A stretch of 64,000 nucleotides of DNA from Galerina marginata. Lineage: Eukaryota > Basidiomycota > Agaricomycetes > Agaricales > Galerinaceae. The notes under the pieces are model-generated. The model was not told where the DNA came from. It ran no database searches and was given only the letters and a program-made list of their open reading frames with translations. Below, one piece after another: positions 35,036-46,405 of the stretch; positions within the stretch are counted from its first letter, which is position 1; each line of letters opens with the position of its first letter. The stretch is from positions 2,480,001 to 2,544,000 of the forward strand of contig JAECYW010000009.1 in the NCBI GenBank assembly GCA_023014335.1. The letters run 5' to 3'. A program made the translations under genes and the position numbers.

Positions 35036-36929
35036 TTACTCGATTGCCACCTCTGGCGTTCCTCGCGAAAAGGATATTGATATCATTCGCGGGTGCGTTC
35101 ATGATTTCTTCCCAGATGATATCGGCGATAAAATCTGGGTTGGCCTCCCGGCCTCGAAGTCTTACCTTCGGGTGCTCGACGTCCCCACGTACCAGCCAAA
35201 CCAGGCCGGTCCTACCCATCCAGATCACATAAGGCAGGCGATGTATAAGTCTGCCCTCACTGATCTTCTTCATCTCGACGGCCCCGTCAGGCTCGTCCGC
35301 AACACCAAGACCAGTACCACCAGTACTGCGTACTTCAACATTTGGGATTCCAAGACGGGATCTCGTGCCCGGGCGCTCATTGGGCGTTCTTTCATGCTCG
35401 GTCCGCACACCTTGATTATCAAGGAGTCCAACCGTAAGGCCGGCGTCCCCCAGTGTCAGCGCTGCTGGCGCTGGGGCCACACCATCGCGGCGTGCAAGGC
35501 TCTGTCCTCGTGCTGCCCTATCTGCTCAGGTCCTCACCTGGAAGAGCACCACCGAGACCATGCGGCTTGCTGCAAGGGCTCTACCAAGAGCAACCCGCCC
35601 ATCCCTGCTACGCCAGCGGGTGAGCCGTGCCCACACCACCACCGCTGCTCCAACTGCAAGAAGGAGCACTCCGCTACCTCGAACAAGTGTCGGTTCTGGG
35701 GCCTCCGCTTCGATTGCCCGGCGATTGATGCTCTCTATGCGCAGGTACGTGAACGCGTCGTCGTTCGTCGTCCGGCTTCTTCCTCTAACCCGTCGTCCCT
35801 AGCTTGATGCCAAGGACACCCGACGAGATTAGAGTACTTTCGTACAACGTAGCTAAGAACTCTCTAGCACTCGATGTATGCCTGTCCACGCTCGTTGAAA
35901 TATACGACGTTATCTTTGTCCAAGAACCGCCGTGGCGTATCGTAAGACAAGCTCCCAGCACCGTTTCAAAAGAAGGTGATGATGTTATTGGGACTGCAAA
36001 TCATCCGGATTGGATTCCGATGTTTTGCCCCCAGCCCGCAGGAGTATCCCCCCGTTGTATCGCTTTTGTGAACAGAGGGCTTGGGCTGCTTCGGCCTTCT
36101 CTGCGACGTGATCTCATAGACAGTCGCGATATTGTCCTGCTTTCCCTTTACTCGGGAAAGCATATCTTTAACATTATGGGTGTTTACTCAGATGCTGAAC
36201 ATACGGCTATCAAGCTCCTCGCTGAGAAAGCCAACTCTCTCCCGCCTATGGTTTACATGGGCGGCGACTTCAACTGTCACTCTTCGGAGTGGGATCCTGA
36301 CTGCCGCTTTCATGGCACGACGGCTATCTCGCTGCTGGACACAGCAGCTTCCCTCGGCCTCGAGTTAGCTGTTCCTAGCAACCCGGGGCCGACTTTCATT
36401 TCGCACAATCCAGATCTGAGGCCTTCGGTCATCGATCTGGTGTTCGTTCCGCCGGCTCAAGCTGTGTCTCTCACAACATGCCTTGAACCGGAACTTAAGA
36501 TGCAATCGGACCATGTTCCGATTAGCACTTTTGTCCCCATCAGATCTTCCCGGTTAGATGCCGGTAAAAGATCGGTACCGCTCGTCAATCAGCATCAATA
36601 CCTGACCGGCATTCTTGCGCAGATCTGGGGTCTTCCGACCACAGATCTCACTTCCCCGGAACTTGTCGAGGCCGCGGCTAACACCGTTGCTGAGATCTTC
36701 GCAGAAGCGTTCAATCGCTTCTCGAAGCCAAAATCTGTCACCTCCCGGTCCTCCTCTTGGTGGACACCCGAGTGTGCCGAATCCCTGGCTACCTATCGTG
36801 CTTCCCTTTCGAGGCACGATTGGAAGTCTTTCCGCAAACTCTGCAAAGAGGTCAAGCGCAAATTCTTCGAAGAACGCATCGTTGATATTGCATACTCCAG
36901 CAAGCGCCCCTGGGATCTGATGAATTGGA

Positions 36930-39900
36930 CTTGGTCAGAGGCCATTGCTGCGCATGGCAAAAACAAGTTCTTACTTTGGGGTGAGGCAGTGCCTGAGGAC
37001 TTACACTGTTATTAAACAAATACATATTAAATACGTAAATAACATGTAGTCCGCTCAAATGTGAACCGATTGGGATGATCTTATACTCAAAAAAAGCAGA
37101 AAAATAAGGCGAATCTAACAAGCCTAAAACGGCCTGGTCACGTGACCAGGAAAGCCCTGATTTTTACGATTTTTTTGATACCAAGATCATAAAAATTGGC
37201 CCAGTAATGGGTGAGATACAGAAACCATGCAGGGTCACTATAGCAGTGGGAGAATTTCCAACCATTGCGTTAGAAACCATTTCTGCCTGCTATGCAGGCC
37301 GGAAAACAAGTTCTTTTACTACGTAAGAACTTGTAACAAGATTAATTAATTGACTACAATAAGAACTTGTAACAAGATTAATTCTTACGTCACTTAGCTT
37401 TTATCGGATTGCCTTGAAACAAAGTGTGTAATTATCAGAAAAATCAGGGCTAAAAGATGGTGTCACATATGTATTGTCACATCTTTATGTGACTTACCAA
37501 ATGCGGAATATTGTTGAAAACACAGTAAATAAGCTATATTGAGAGATTTTAAAGGCATTAAAATAAAATAAAAATACTGATAATCTTTTTTTTACCTAAC
37601 AGGTGGTCTGTGCGCACATATCACATGACATATTCCTGAGAATATTTTTGTCCAAGTTGGTGCATTACCAAATCCAAGGCAATTGCACAAAGTCCTGCTG
37701 TGAGTTTGATTATGTAAGCTTCTAGAACATTATTTTCATGTTATTTGGTCATGTTTTGCAAGGTTTGGTGTGCCTTTTATGGGTTATCCAGTCAGTTTAA
37801 CACCAATTTTTGGATTTTCACCAAGTTGAGCTGACTGTTTGCCTGATTTGGACACCATGACATCATTGCAAAACATATGTAAATATTTGTACATTATTCT
37901 ATATTGGTCTGGGCGACACATTTTAGCATATCTAGCTCATTCAAATCTGTTTTAAGCATAAATTCACACAAATTTGCGCTTTTTGGGTCGTGTGAACAAG
38001 TCACATGACCTAATCAACCCTGGATACACATGCCACATGAAAGCCCTGATTTTTACGATTTTTTTGATACCAAGATCATAAAAATTGGCCCAGTAATGGG
38101 TGAGATACAGAAACCATGCAGGGTCACTATAGCAGTGGGAGAATTTCCAACCATTGCGTTAGAAACCATTTCTGCCTGCTATGCAGGCCGGAAAACAAGT
38201 TCTTTTACTACGTAAGAACTTGTAACAAGATTAATTAATTGACTACAATAAGAACTTGTAACAAGATTAATTCTTACGTCACTTAGCTTTTATCGGATTG
38301 CCTTGAAACAAAGTGTGTAATTATCAGAAAAATCAGGGCTAAAAGATGGTGTCACATATGTATTGTCACATCTTTATGTGACTTACCAAATGCGGAATAT
38401 TGTTGAAAACACAGTAAATAAGCTATATTGAGAGATTTTAAAGGCATTAAAATAAAATAAAAATACTGATAATCTTTTTTTTACCTAACAGGTGGTCTGT
38501 GCGCACATATCACATGACATATTCCTGAGAATATTTTTGTCCAAGTTGGTGCATTACCAAATCCAAGGCAATTGCACAAAGTCCTGCTGTGAGTTTGATT
38601 ATGTAAGCTTCTAGAACATTATTTTCATGTTATTTGGTCATGTTTTGCAAGGTTTGGTGTGCCTTTTATGGGTTATCCAGTCAGTTTAACACCAATTTTT
38701 GGATTTTCACCAAGTTGAGCTGACTGTTTGCCTGATTTGGACACCATGACATCATTGCAAAACATATGTAAATATTTGTACATTATTCTATATTGGTCTG
38801 GGCGACACATTTTAGCATATCTAGCTCATTCAAATCTGTTTTAAGCATAAATTCACACAAATTTGCGCTTTTTGGGTCGTGTGAACAAGTCACATGACCT
38901 AATCAACCCTGGATACACATGCCACATGAAAGCCCTGATTTTTACGATTTTTTTGATACCAAGATCATAAAAATTGGCCCAGTAATGGGTGAGATACAGA
39001 AACCATGCAGGGTCACTATAGCAGTGGGAGAATTTCCAACCATTGCGTTAGAAACCATTTCTGCCTGCTATGCAGGCCGGAAAACAAGTTCTTTTACTAT
39101 GTAAGAACTTGTAACAAGATTAATTAATTGACTACAATAAGAACTTGTAACAAGATTAATTCTTACGTCACTTAGCTTTTATCGGATTGCCTTGAAACAA
39201 AGTGTGTAATTATCAGAAAAATCAGGGCTAAAAGATGGTGTCACATATGTATTGTCACATCTTTATGTGACTTACCAAATGCGGAATATTGTTGAAAACA
39301 CAGTAAATAAGCTATATTGAGAGATTTTAAAGGCATTAAAATAAAATAAAAATACTGATAATCTTTTTTTTACCTAACAGGTGGTCTGTGCGCACATATC
39401 ACATGACATATTCCTGAGAATATTTTTGTCCAAGTTGGTGCATTACCAAATCCAAGGCAATTGCACAAAGTCCTGCTGTGAGTTTGATTATGTAAGCTTC
39501 TAGAACATTATTTTCATGTTATTTGGTCATGTTTTGCAAGGTTTGGTGTGCCTTTTATGGGTTATCCAGTCAGTTTAACACCAATTTTTGGATTTTCACC
39601 AAGTTGAGCTGACTGTTTGCCTGATTTGGACACCATGACATCATTGCAAAACATATGTAAATATTTGTACATTATTCTATATTGGTCTGGGCGACACATT
39701 TTAGCATATCTAGCTCATTCAAATCTGTTTTAAGCATAAATTCACACAAATTTGCGCTTTTTGGGTCGTGTGAACAAGTCACATGACCTAATCAACCCTG
39801 GATACACATGCCACATGAAAGCCCTGATTTTTACGATTTTTTTGATACCAAGATCATAAAAATTGGCCCAGTAATGGGTGAGATACAGAAACCATGCAGG

Positions 39901-41780
39901 GTCACTATAGCAGTGGGAGAATTTCCAACCATTGCGTTAGAAACCATTTCTGCCTGCTATGCAGGCCGGAAAACAAGTTCTTTTACTACGTAAGAACTTG
40001 TAACAAGATTAATTAATTGACTACAATAAGAACTTGTAACAAGATTAATTCTTACGTCACTTAGCTTTTATCGGATTGCCTTGAAACAAAGTGTGTAATT
40101 ATCAGAAAAATCAGGGCTAAAAGATGGTGTCACATATGTATTGTCACATCTTTATGTGACTTACCAAATGCGGAATATTGTTGAAAACACAGTAAATAAG
40201 CTATATTGAGAGATTTTAAAGGCATTAAAATAAAATAAAAATACTGATAATCTTTTTTTTACCTAACAGGTGGTCTGTGCGCACATATCACATGACATAT
40301 TCCTGAGAATATTTTTGTCCAAGTTGGTGCATTACCAAATCCAAGGCAATTGCACAAAGTCCTGCTGTGAGTTTGATTATGTAAGCTTCTAGAACATTAT
40401 TTTCATGTTATTTGGTCATGTTTTGCAAGGTTTGGTGTGCCTTTTATGGGTTATCCAGTCAGTTTAACACCAATTTTTGGATTTTCACCAAGTTGAGCTG
40501 ACTGTTTGCCTGATTTGGACACCATGACATCATTGCAAAACATATGTAAATATTTGTACATTATTCTATATTGGTCTGGGCGACACATTTTAGCATATCT
40601 AGCTCATTCAAATCTGTTTTAAGCATAAATTCACACAAATTTGCGCTTTTTGGGTCGTGTGAACAAGTCACATGACCTAATCAACCCTGGATACACATGC
40701 CACATGAAAGCCCTGATTTTTACGATTTTTTTGATACCAAGATCATAAAAATTGGCCCAGTAATGGGTGAGATACAGAAACCATGCAGGGTCACTATAGC
40801 AGTGGGAGAATTTCCAACCATTGCGTTAGAAACCATTTCTGCCTGCTATGCAGGCCGGAAAACAAGTTCTTTTACTACGTAAGAACTTGTAACAAGATTA
40901 ATTAATTGACTACAATAAGAACTTGTAACAAGATTAATTCTTACGTCACTTAGCTTTTATCGGATTGCCTTGAAACAAAGTGTGTAATTATCAGAAAAAT
41001 CAGGGCTAAAAGATGGTGTCACATATGTATTGTCACATCTTTATGTGACTTACCAAATGCGGAATATTGTTGAAAACACAGTAAATAAGCTATATTGAGA
41101 GATTTTAAAGGCATTAAAATAAAATAAAAATACTGATAATCTTTTTTTTACCTAACAGGTGGTCTGTGCGCACATATCACATGACATATTCCTGAGAATA
41201 TTTTTGTCCAAGTTGGTGCATTACCAAATCCAAGGCAATTGCACAAAGTCCTGCTGTGAGTTTGATTATGTAAGCTTCTAGAACATTATTTTCATGTTAT
41301 TTGGTCATGTTTTGCAAGGTTTGGTGTGCCTTTTATGGGTTATCCAGTCAGTTTAACACCAATTTTTGGATTTTCACCAAGTTGAGCTGACTGTTTGCCT
41401 GATTTGGACACCATGACATCATTGCAAAACATATGTAAATATTTGTACATTATTCTATATTGGTCTGGGCGACACATTTTAGCATATCTAGCTCATTCAA
41501 ATCTGTTTTAAGCATAAATTCACACAAATTTGCGCTTTTTGGGTCGTGTGAACAAGTCACATGACCTAATCAACCCTGGATACACATGCCACATGAAAGC
41601 CCTGATTTTTACGATTTTTTTGATACCAAGATCATAAAAATTGGCCCAGTAATGGGTGAGATACAGAAACCATGCAGGGTCACTATAGCAGTGGGAGAAT
41701 TTCCAACCATTGCGTTAGAAACCATTTCTGCCTGCTATGCAGGCCGGAAAACAAGTTCTTTTACTACGTAAGAACTTGTA
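36930..41780 (+). mobile_element. Family A tandem-terminus array, six termini (A7)
   Basis: 4851 bp. The 5' end is at 36930; 3' termini end at 37335, 38224, 39113, 40002, 40891 and 41780, exactly 889 apart. Units look almost identical by eye (I noted one base change, near 39097). Removing the array plus one A (A36929/A41781) restores LINE ORF2 in frame. Confidence 0.9.
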
Positions 41781-41995
41781 ACCCAGAAGCGTGTGTTACC
41801 CGCCTGCGAGGCTCTCTCTTACCAGGGAGCCCCGTGCATTTCACTTGATTCCCTTTGCAGCCATGTATGCTAGATTTCTATATGAAACCTTGGCAGTTGC
41901 CTAATAGGCTGATACATCCAGAAGGCCAACTGCCTAACTTCCCAATTAAGTAATAAATCACATGACCTTGAGATATATGACAAATACAAAATATT

Positions 41996-42092
41996 GGCAT
42001 GAAGGGGAATTGAACCACAGACTTTGGGAGGGTCACATGACATAGTTCCCACAGTCAAAGTTTGGTGATCAAACCATCTGAGCCATGTTCCC
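41996..42092 (-). ncRNA. tRNA-like sequence, left arm of foldback element
   Basis: Read on the minus strand, it begins GGGAACATGGCTCAGATGG (an A-box-like TGGCTCAGATGG) and has a B-box-like GGTTCAATTCC. The boxes are unusually far apart, and the presumed 5' and 3' ends do not pair into an acceptor stem. It may be a tRNA-derived SINE or a decayed tRNA; it is not a normal tRNA gene. Confidence 0.45.
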
Positions 42093-42788
42093 TTATAAAT
42101 GTCTGTAATTTATGTACATTATATACCCTCCCCCACTTAAATTTATATTATTATTATAATATGTTCAGGCACTTGGCAGGGGGCTATACCATCATGTTAT
42201 ACACCAAAATGACGGGAAAAATGAGGGGAACACGATGGTGACACGCGCGTGACGCGTTACGCGTTTTTGCGCATGTCACACGCGAAATAGCGCGTTTTTT
42301 AGACCAAATTGATGCGCTCCATGCTTCAAAATGCATATTACATAATGTATTATATATCACTAGAATCATGCTTTTACGCCGGTTTTGACTATATATAATT
42401 CACGCGTGTGCGCTGCTTTTGATGCGTGTTCTACGGCGTTTTACGCGTTTTATGTCCCGGAAAGCGCGTTATTTCCCACGCTCATTTCACCATTATTTTA
42501 TGTTAAATTATAGCTTTCGAACGGTATATATTATGTCATAAAATACGCGCTTATAAGCCTTAAGCGCCGCATTTTAGAGCTAAAATCGCGCTATTTCACG
42601 TGTGACATGCGCAAAAACGCGTAACGCGTCACGCGCGTGTCACCATCGTGTTCCCCTCATTTTTCCCGTCATTTTGGTGTATAACATGATGGTATAGCCC
42701 CCTGCCAAGTGCCTGAACATATTATAATAATAATATAAATTTAAGTGGGGGAGGGTATATAATGTACATAAATTACAGACATTTATAA

Positions 42789-42885
42789 GGGAACATGGCT
42801 CAGATGGTTTGATCACCAAACTTTGACTGTGGGAACTATGTCATGTGACCCTCCCAAAGTCTGTGGTTCAATTCCCCTTCATGCC
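42789..42885 (+). ncRNA. tRNA-like sequence, right arm of foldback element
   Basis: The inverted duplicate of 41996-42092, apparently identical, with the same A-box-like and B-box-like words. It could bind polymerase III factors; this is not shown. Confidence 0.45.
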
Positions 42886-45701
42886 AATATTTTGTATTTG
42901 TCATATATCTCAAGGTCATGTGATTTATTACTTAATTGGGAAGTTAGGCAGTTGGCCTTCTGGATGTATCAGCCTATTAGGCAACTGCCATGCGGTCATA
43001 TATCAAGGTAGCTTCTATAGGTGCCCTTTGGGAGGCTCTTCACGGTACGTATAACTCGGCCTCTGGCCGAGAGTATGATCTCTCTCCTCTGGACCAAATC
43101 CCCGCCATGCCGGTTAGGGATTGGGTTCCTTTTTCCATGTTCGAGCTTACGGAGGCTCTCTCCGCATGCTCAAGCAGATCCGCTCCGGGCCCCGACCACA
43201 TCAGTTGGGCACACCTGAAGTGGTTTGTTAAGAAGGAAGGCGGCGCCGCCGACCTCTTCCTCCGGATCGCCAACGGGTGCCTCGAGCATTCGCACTGGCC
43301 CTCCGCCTTTAAGGATTCGCTGTCGGTTATCATCCCGAAACCCGGCAAGCCTTCCTACTCCACCCCGAAGTCTTTCAGGCCGATTGTGCTTCTGAATACT
43401 TTGGGGAAACTTATCGAGAAGATGATCTCGAATCGCATTCAGTTTGACGCTGTCAAATTTGATGTTTTTCATCCGAATCAGGTTGGGGGCGTTCGGCAAC
43501 GCTCCACTGAGGATGCTGGCCTCTACTTAACGCACATCGTGCGCGCTGGGTGGGCTAAGGGACTTAAAACGAGCGTCTTGGCGTTCGATCTGGCCCAATT
43601 CTTTCCGTCGATAAACCATGATGTTTTATTGGCGGTGCTTGCCAAGCAGGGATTTCCACCAAACGTGGTGAAGTTCTTTGCTTCTTATCTTGTTGGACAT
43701 TCCACGCAGTACGCGTGGAACGCCTTCGTTTCTCCGCATCGGTCTGCAGACGTGGGGGTGGGGCAGGGTTCTGCTCTATCACCTGTTCTGTCGGCCCTTA
43801 CGTTGGCGCCAATTATGCGCCTCTTCGAGCAGCATCGCGATAAATGCTGGCTTCTTTCCTATGTCGACGACGGTACACTCATTGTGCAGTCGAAGTCGCT
43901 CGACATAAATTGTTTGCTCCTCAAAAAAGCTTACAAGGTTATTTTCGAACTGTTCACTCAGTTCGCTCTCGTCCTCGAGCATGACAAGTCGGAGATTTAT
44001 CACTTCGACAGGTCACACTCGGATTACAATCCCTCGATTGATCTGGGCTATGCCCCGTTCACTGGAGCGACTCCCCTGAAGCCCAAGCCGTTTTGGCGGT
44101 ACTTGGGTTTCTTTTTTGACCGCAAGCTCACTTTCCATGAGCATGTGCGATTTTACTCGACCAAGGCGTTCTCATCGGTGAAAGCCATGAGAATGCTTGG
44201 CTCGTCTACTCGCGGTTTGGAGCCTACTGAGAAGAGGCTCCTTTACCGATCTTGCGTGGTGCCCATAGCTACCTATGGGTACCGTCTCTGGTTCTTCGAG
44301 GGCGCTCGTTGTAAGGGCGCTTTGAAGCTTTTAGGTCAGATGCAGCGTAAGGCTGCTCTCTGGATTACAGGTGCGTTCTCTATGTCCCCCGGTCCCGGTG
44401 TCGAGGCCCTCGCCGGCCTCTTCCCCTTTCACCTTCTCCTTGAAAGGCTTAACTACCGCGCAATTTTGCGCGTCGGTACCCTTTCGGAGACTCATCCCGT
44501 TCGGTCTTTGTTGGCCGGACACATGTTGGGCAAGGCTACGCCTCACCCCCTCTCCTACCATTCGATGTCCCGCCGTCAAAAGCTGAACACGAAGGGTCCT
44601 ATTTCGGAGATCGTCAAGAAACTCCCCATCCTGACCGAGCGTTTGGAGCCTATGGCTTCCCATGCCCGGCCAGGCCATCGGTTCCGCGATCGTTACTGGT
44701 CGCGGGTCACCTTCGAGGAATCTCTGGCCCCTCTCAGCGAGGACAGGGATTTCAACTACTACCTCGACTTCATCTTTGACATGTTCATGTGGGATGAAGG
44801 AGGTGTTTGCATTGGGACCGACGCTAGCGTATACGTGAACGTCAATCCCAATAGGGCCACTCAGTCCGTTGCGGCTGGGGTCATCTTTTCACAAGGCGTT
44901 GAAGTTGATCGCTTCAGATGGCTTGTGGGTCGTACTACCGCGCCCGACGCGGAAATGTCGGCCATCTGCCGTGCCATCGAGACCGCCACCAGGCGGCAAT
45001 GCAGGCATGTCGCTATTTTCACGGACTCGATTGCTATGGCAAAGCGAGCCCTTGATACTTCCTTGCATTCGTCACAGTCTCACTCACTGCGCGCTTGCAA
45101 ACTCCTCGAAACCTGGCTTGAGGCCGATCCTCAACGCTGGATTTCTTTCCACTACGTCCCCACTAATCTCGAGTGGGGTGTTCATCATATGGCTCATACG
45201 CACGCGCGGGGAGCTGCTCACTTCCCCGTGGACTTTGGTTCACGGGTTACCTTCGATCGTCTTCGCGCAGAAGGCGACACTCGCGTGGCGGCGCGCTGGG
45301 CTAAGGCTGCGGCTGACCGTCCACAACATCTGGGTCGCGACTTCCTCCAGCTTTCAACGCTGGGTAAGAAACCGCGACCCATTCGTCCGGCTACTCGCAA
45401 GGGTGGGCCTTATATTCGCGTATCCGGAGGCGATGCCGCTTCCTTCGCGCGCTTGTGCAGGTGTATACTGAATCATGCGCCAATCGGCTCGTATTACGAC
45501 CGATTTAACATCCAAGAGCCTCATGGCTGCCCCCGCTGCGGCGCTCCTCGCGAGACCCGCTCACACATCCTGAAGTACTGCCCTCGGTACGACAGACAAT
45601 CCCCGACCGACCGTTTGCACGGTTTGTTGATGTTTTTGTTGGAGAACCAAGAAGCTTTCTCCTTCGCCCGCCAAGCGGCAGCACCGCAAGGCATTGGGTA
45701 A

Positions 45702-46390
45702 GGCGTTCCGCGCGGGCTCACTGCTCAGAGAGGTCTTGATACCTTCTTCCGGGTTGCGTCAGTTGGGGGAGGTCCAATCCCTCCTTCGGACGAGGTTGAC
45801 AGGCCGAGGACGGGGTGGTGCAGTTCCGCGCGTTCTTCGCGTTTCGTACCCGGTTGCATTCGCTACGACCGGTGGTTACTTTGCGGCCCATATCTCGAAT
45901 GGTAGCTGCTTTTTTGGCTTGCGCGGATGGTCTGATTTGCGATCATTCGGTTGGGGGCCTTATCCCCGCATCTGCTTATTCCTTTTGCTGGTATGGGTTT
46001 CGGGTCGTCAAGGCGCGGGTGGGTGAAGGTTTTCGGGTCGGGTCTGGGCTCGAAGTGGGCGTCGGGTTTGGAAGGCGGAGAGAGTGCAGCAGCTGCGGCT
46101 GCCAGGAGATGTGCGGGCGGGCTTCGGCTTGTCCAAACGTGGCATTGGCGTAGCGATGGGGGCCGTCCCTCCCTCGGGACTGGGCGGTTAGGTGGTCCGT
46201 CCCCCCTAGCAAAGGCCTGGCGCACAAAGGACGCCGTTGGAAGGATTCGGAAGAAGCGGATGGGTTCGGGTCTGGTTCGGGGATTAGTAGTTTACTGCGC
46301 GCTTTCGACCGGGGATTTGTATTAGTTAGGCGACCGGACTGCTTTCGCGCACCGGTATATAAATTGTTGATTTTTAAAAAAAAAAAAAAA
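45702..46390 (+). other. LINE copy 2 3' UTR and poly-A tail
   Basis: The GC-rich 3' UTR is shared in inverted orientation with copies 3 and 4, ends in ATATAAATTGTTGATTT and is followed by a 15-base A run (46376-46390). Confidence 0.85.
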
Positions 46391-46405
46391 TATATGCTTC
46401 TCCAC
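46391..46405. repeat. Target-site duplication of LINE copy 2, right
   Basis: TATATGCTTCTCCAC, identical to 22215-22229. Confidence 0.9.

Larger units (their letters stand above)
22366..35807 (+). pseudogene. LINE copy 2 ORF1, in four pieces
   Basis: Pieces: 22366-22447 (first 27 codons), 28953-29579, 33018-33203 and 35036-35807. By comparison with copy 1 ORF1, about 75 codons are missing between pieces 1 and 2, so the array insertion there came with a deletion; the other two junctions are exact. The last piece has the zinc knuckles (CQRCWRWGHTIAACK, CPICSGPH, CSNCKKEH). The stop TGA at 35805-35807 overlaps the ORF2 ATG. The product would bind the LINE RNA, but this copy cannot be translated through the insertions. 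Confidence 0.85.
41858..43023. mobile_element. Foldback element carrying a tRNA-like sequence in each arm
   Basis: 1166 bp with imperfect outer inverted ends (CAGCC.. / ..AGGTG, shared GCTA, ATATGA, TGGCAG) and long near-perfect inner arms meeting near 42400-42470. CCCTTTG is duplicated at 41851-41857 and 43024-43030 (eighth base T versus G). A 7-8 bp duplication fits a hAT-like or related DNA element; no transposase. Removing it restores LINE ORF2 (DSLWEALH). Confidence 0.75.
35807..45701 (+). pseudogene. LINE copy 2 ORF2, complete frame apart from two insertions
   Basis: Pieces 35807-36929, 41781-41857 and 43031-45701 join in frame to about 1290 codons: APE endonuclease (YNVAKN, QEPPW, GGDFNCH, SDHVPI), RT (FDLAQFFPSINHD, GQGSALSP, YVDD), RNase H (GTDASVY, DAEMSAICRAIE, FTDSIAMAKRA) and a C-terminal CX2CX8HX4C motif (CPRCGAPRETRSHILKYC). 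The empty sites are confirmed against copy 1 near 17090 and 17020. The last piece alone is open for about 890 codons, so the copy decayed mainly by insertion rather than by point mutation. The start overlaps the ORF1 stop. The product would carry out target-primed reverse transcription. Confidence 0.9.
22230..46390 (+). mobile_element. LINE copy 2, near full length, with five nested insertions
   Basis: It runs from a 5' UTR (22230-22365) to a 15-base poly-A tail (46376-46390) and is flanked by identical 15-bp duplications. Its own sequence is 22230-22447, 28953-29579, 33018-33203, 35036-36929, 41781-41857 and 43031-46390, about 6.4 kb. The rest is five insertions: a family A array (22448-28952, itself hit), family B (29580-33017, itself hit), family A (33204-35035), a family A array (36930-41780), and a foldback element (41858-43023). 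All except the first leave a joinable frame. Confidence 0.9.

Noticed and set aside
36930..41780. Family A arrays as LTR-like or satellite DNA unrelated to transposition
   Set aside because: Each array is bounded by the same 5' end and hairpin and sits in an exact target with no extra bases, so it inserted as an element.
42789..42885. A functional tRNA gene
   Set aside because: Box-like motifs are present, but the spacing is too long, the ends do not form an acceptor stem, and it is duplicated as part of an inverted repeat.
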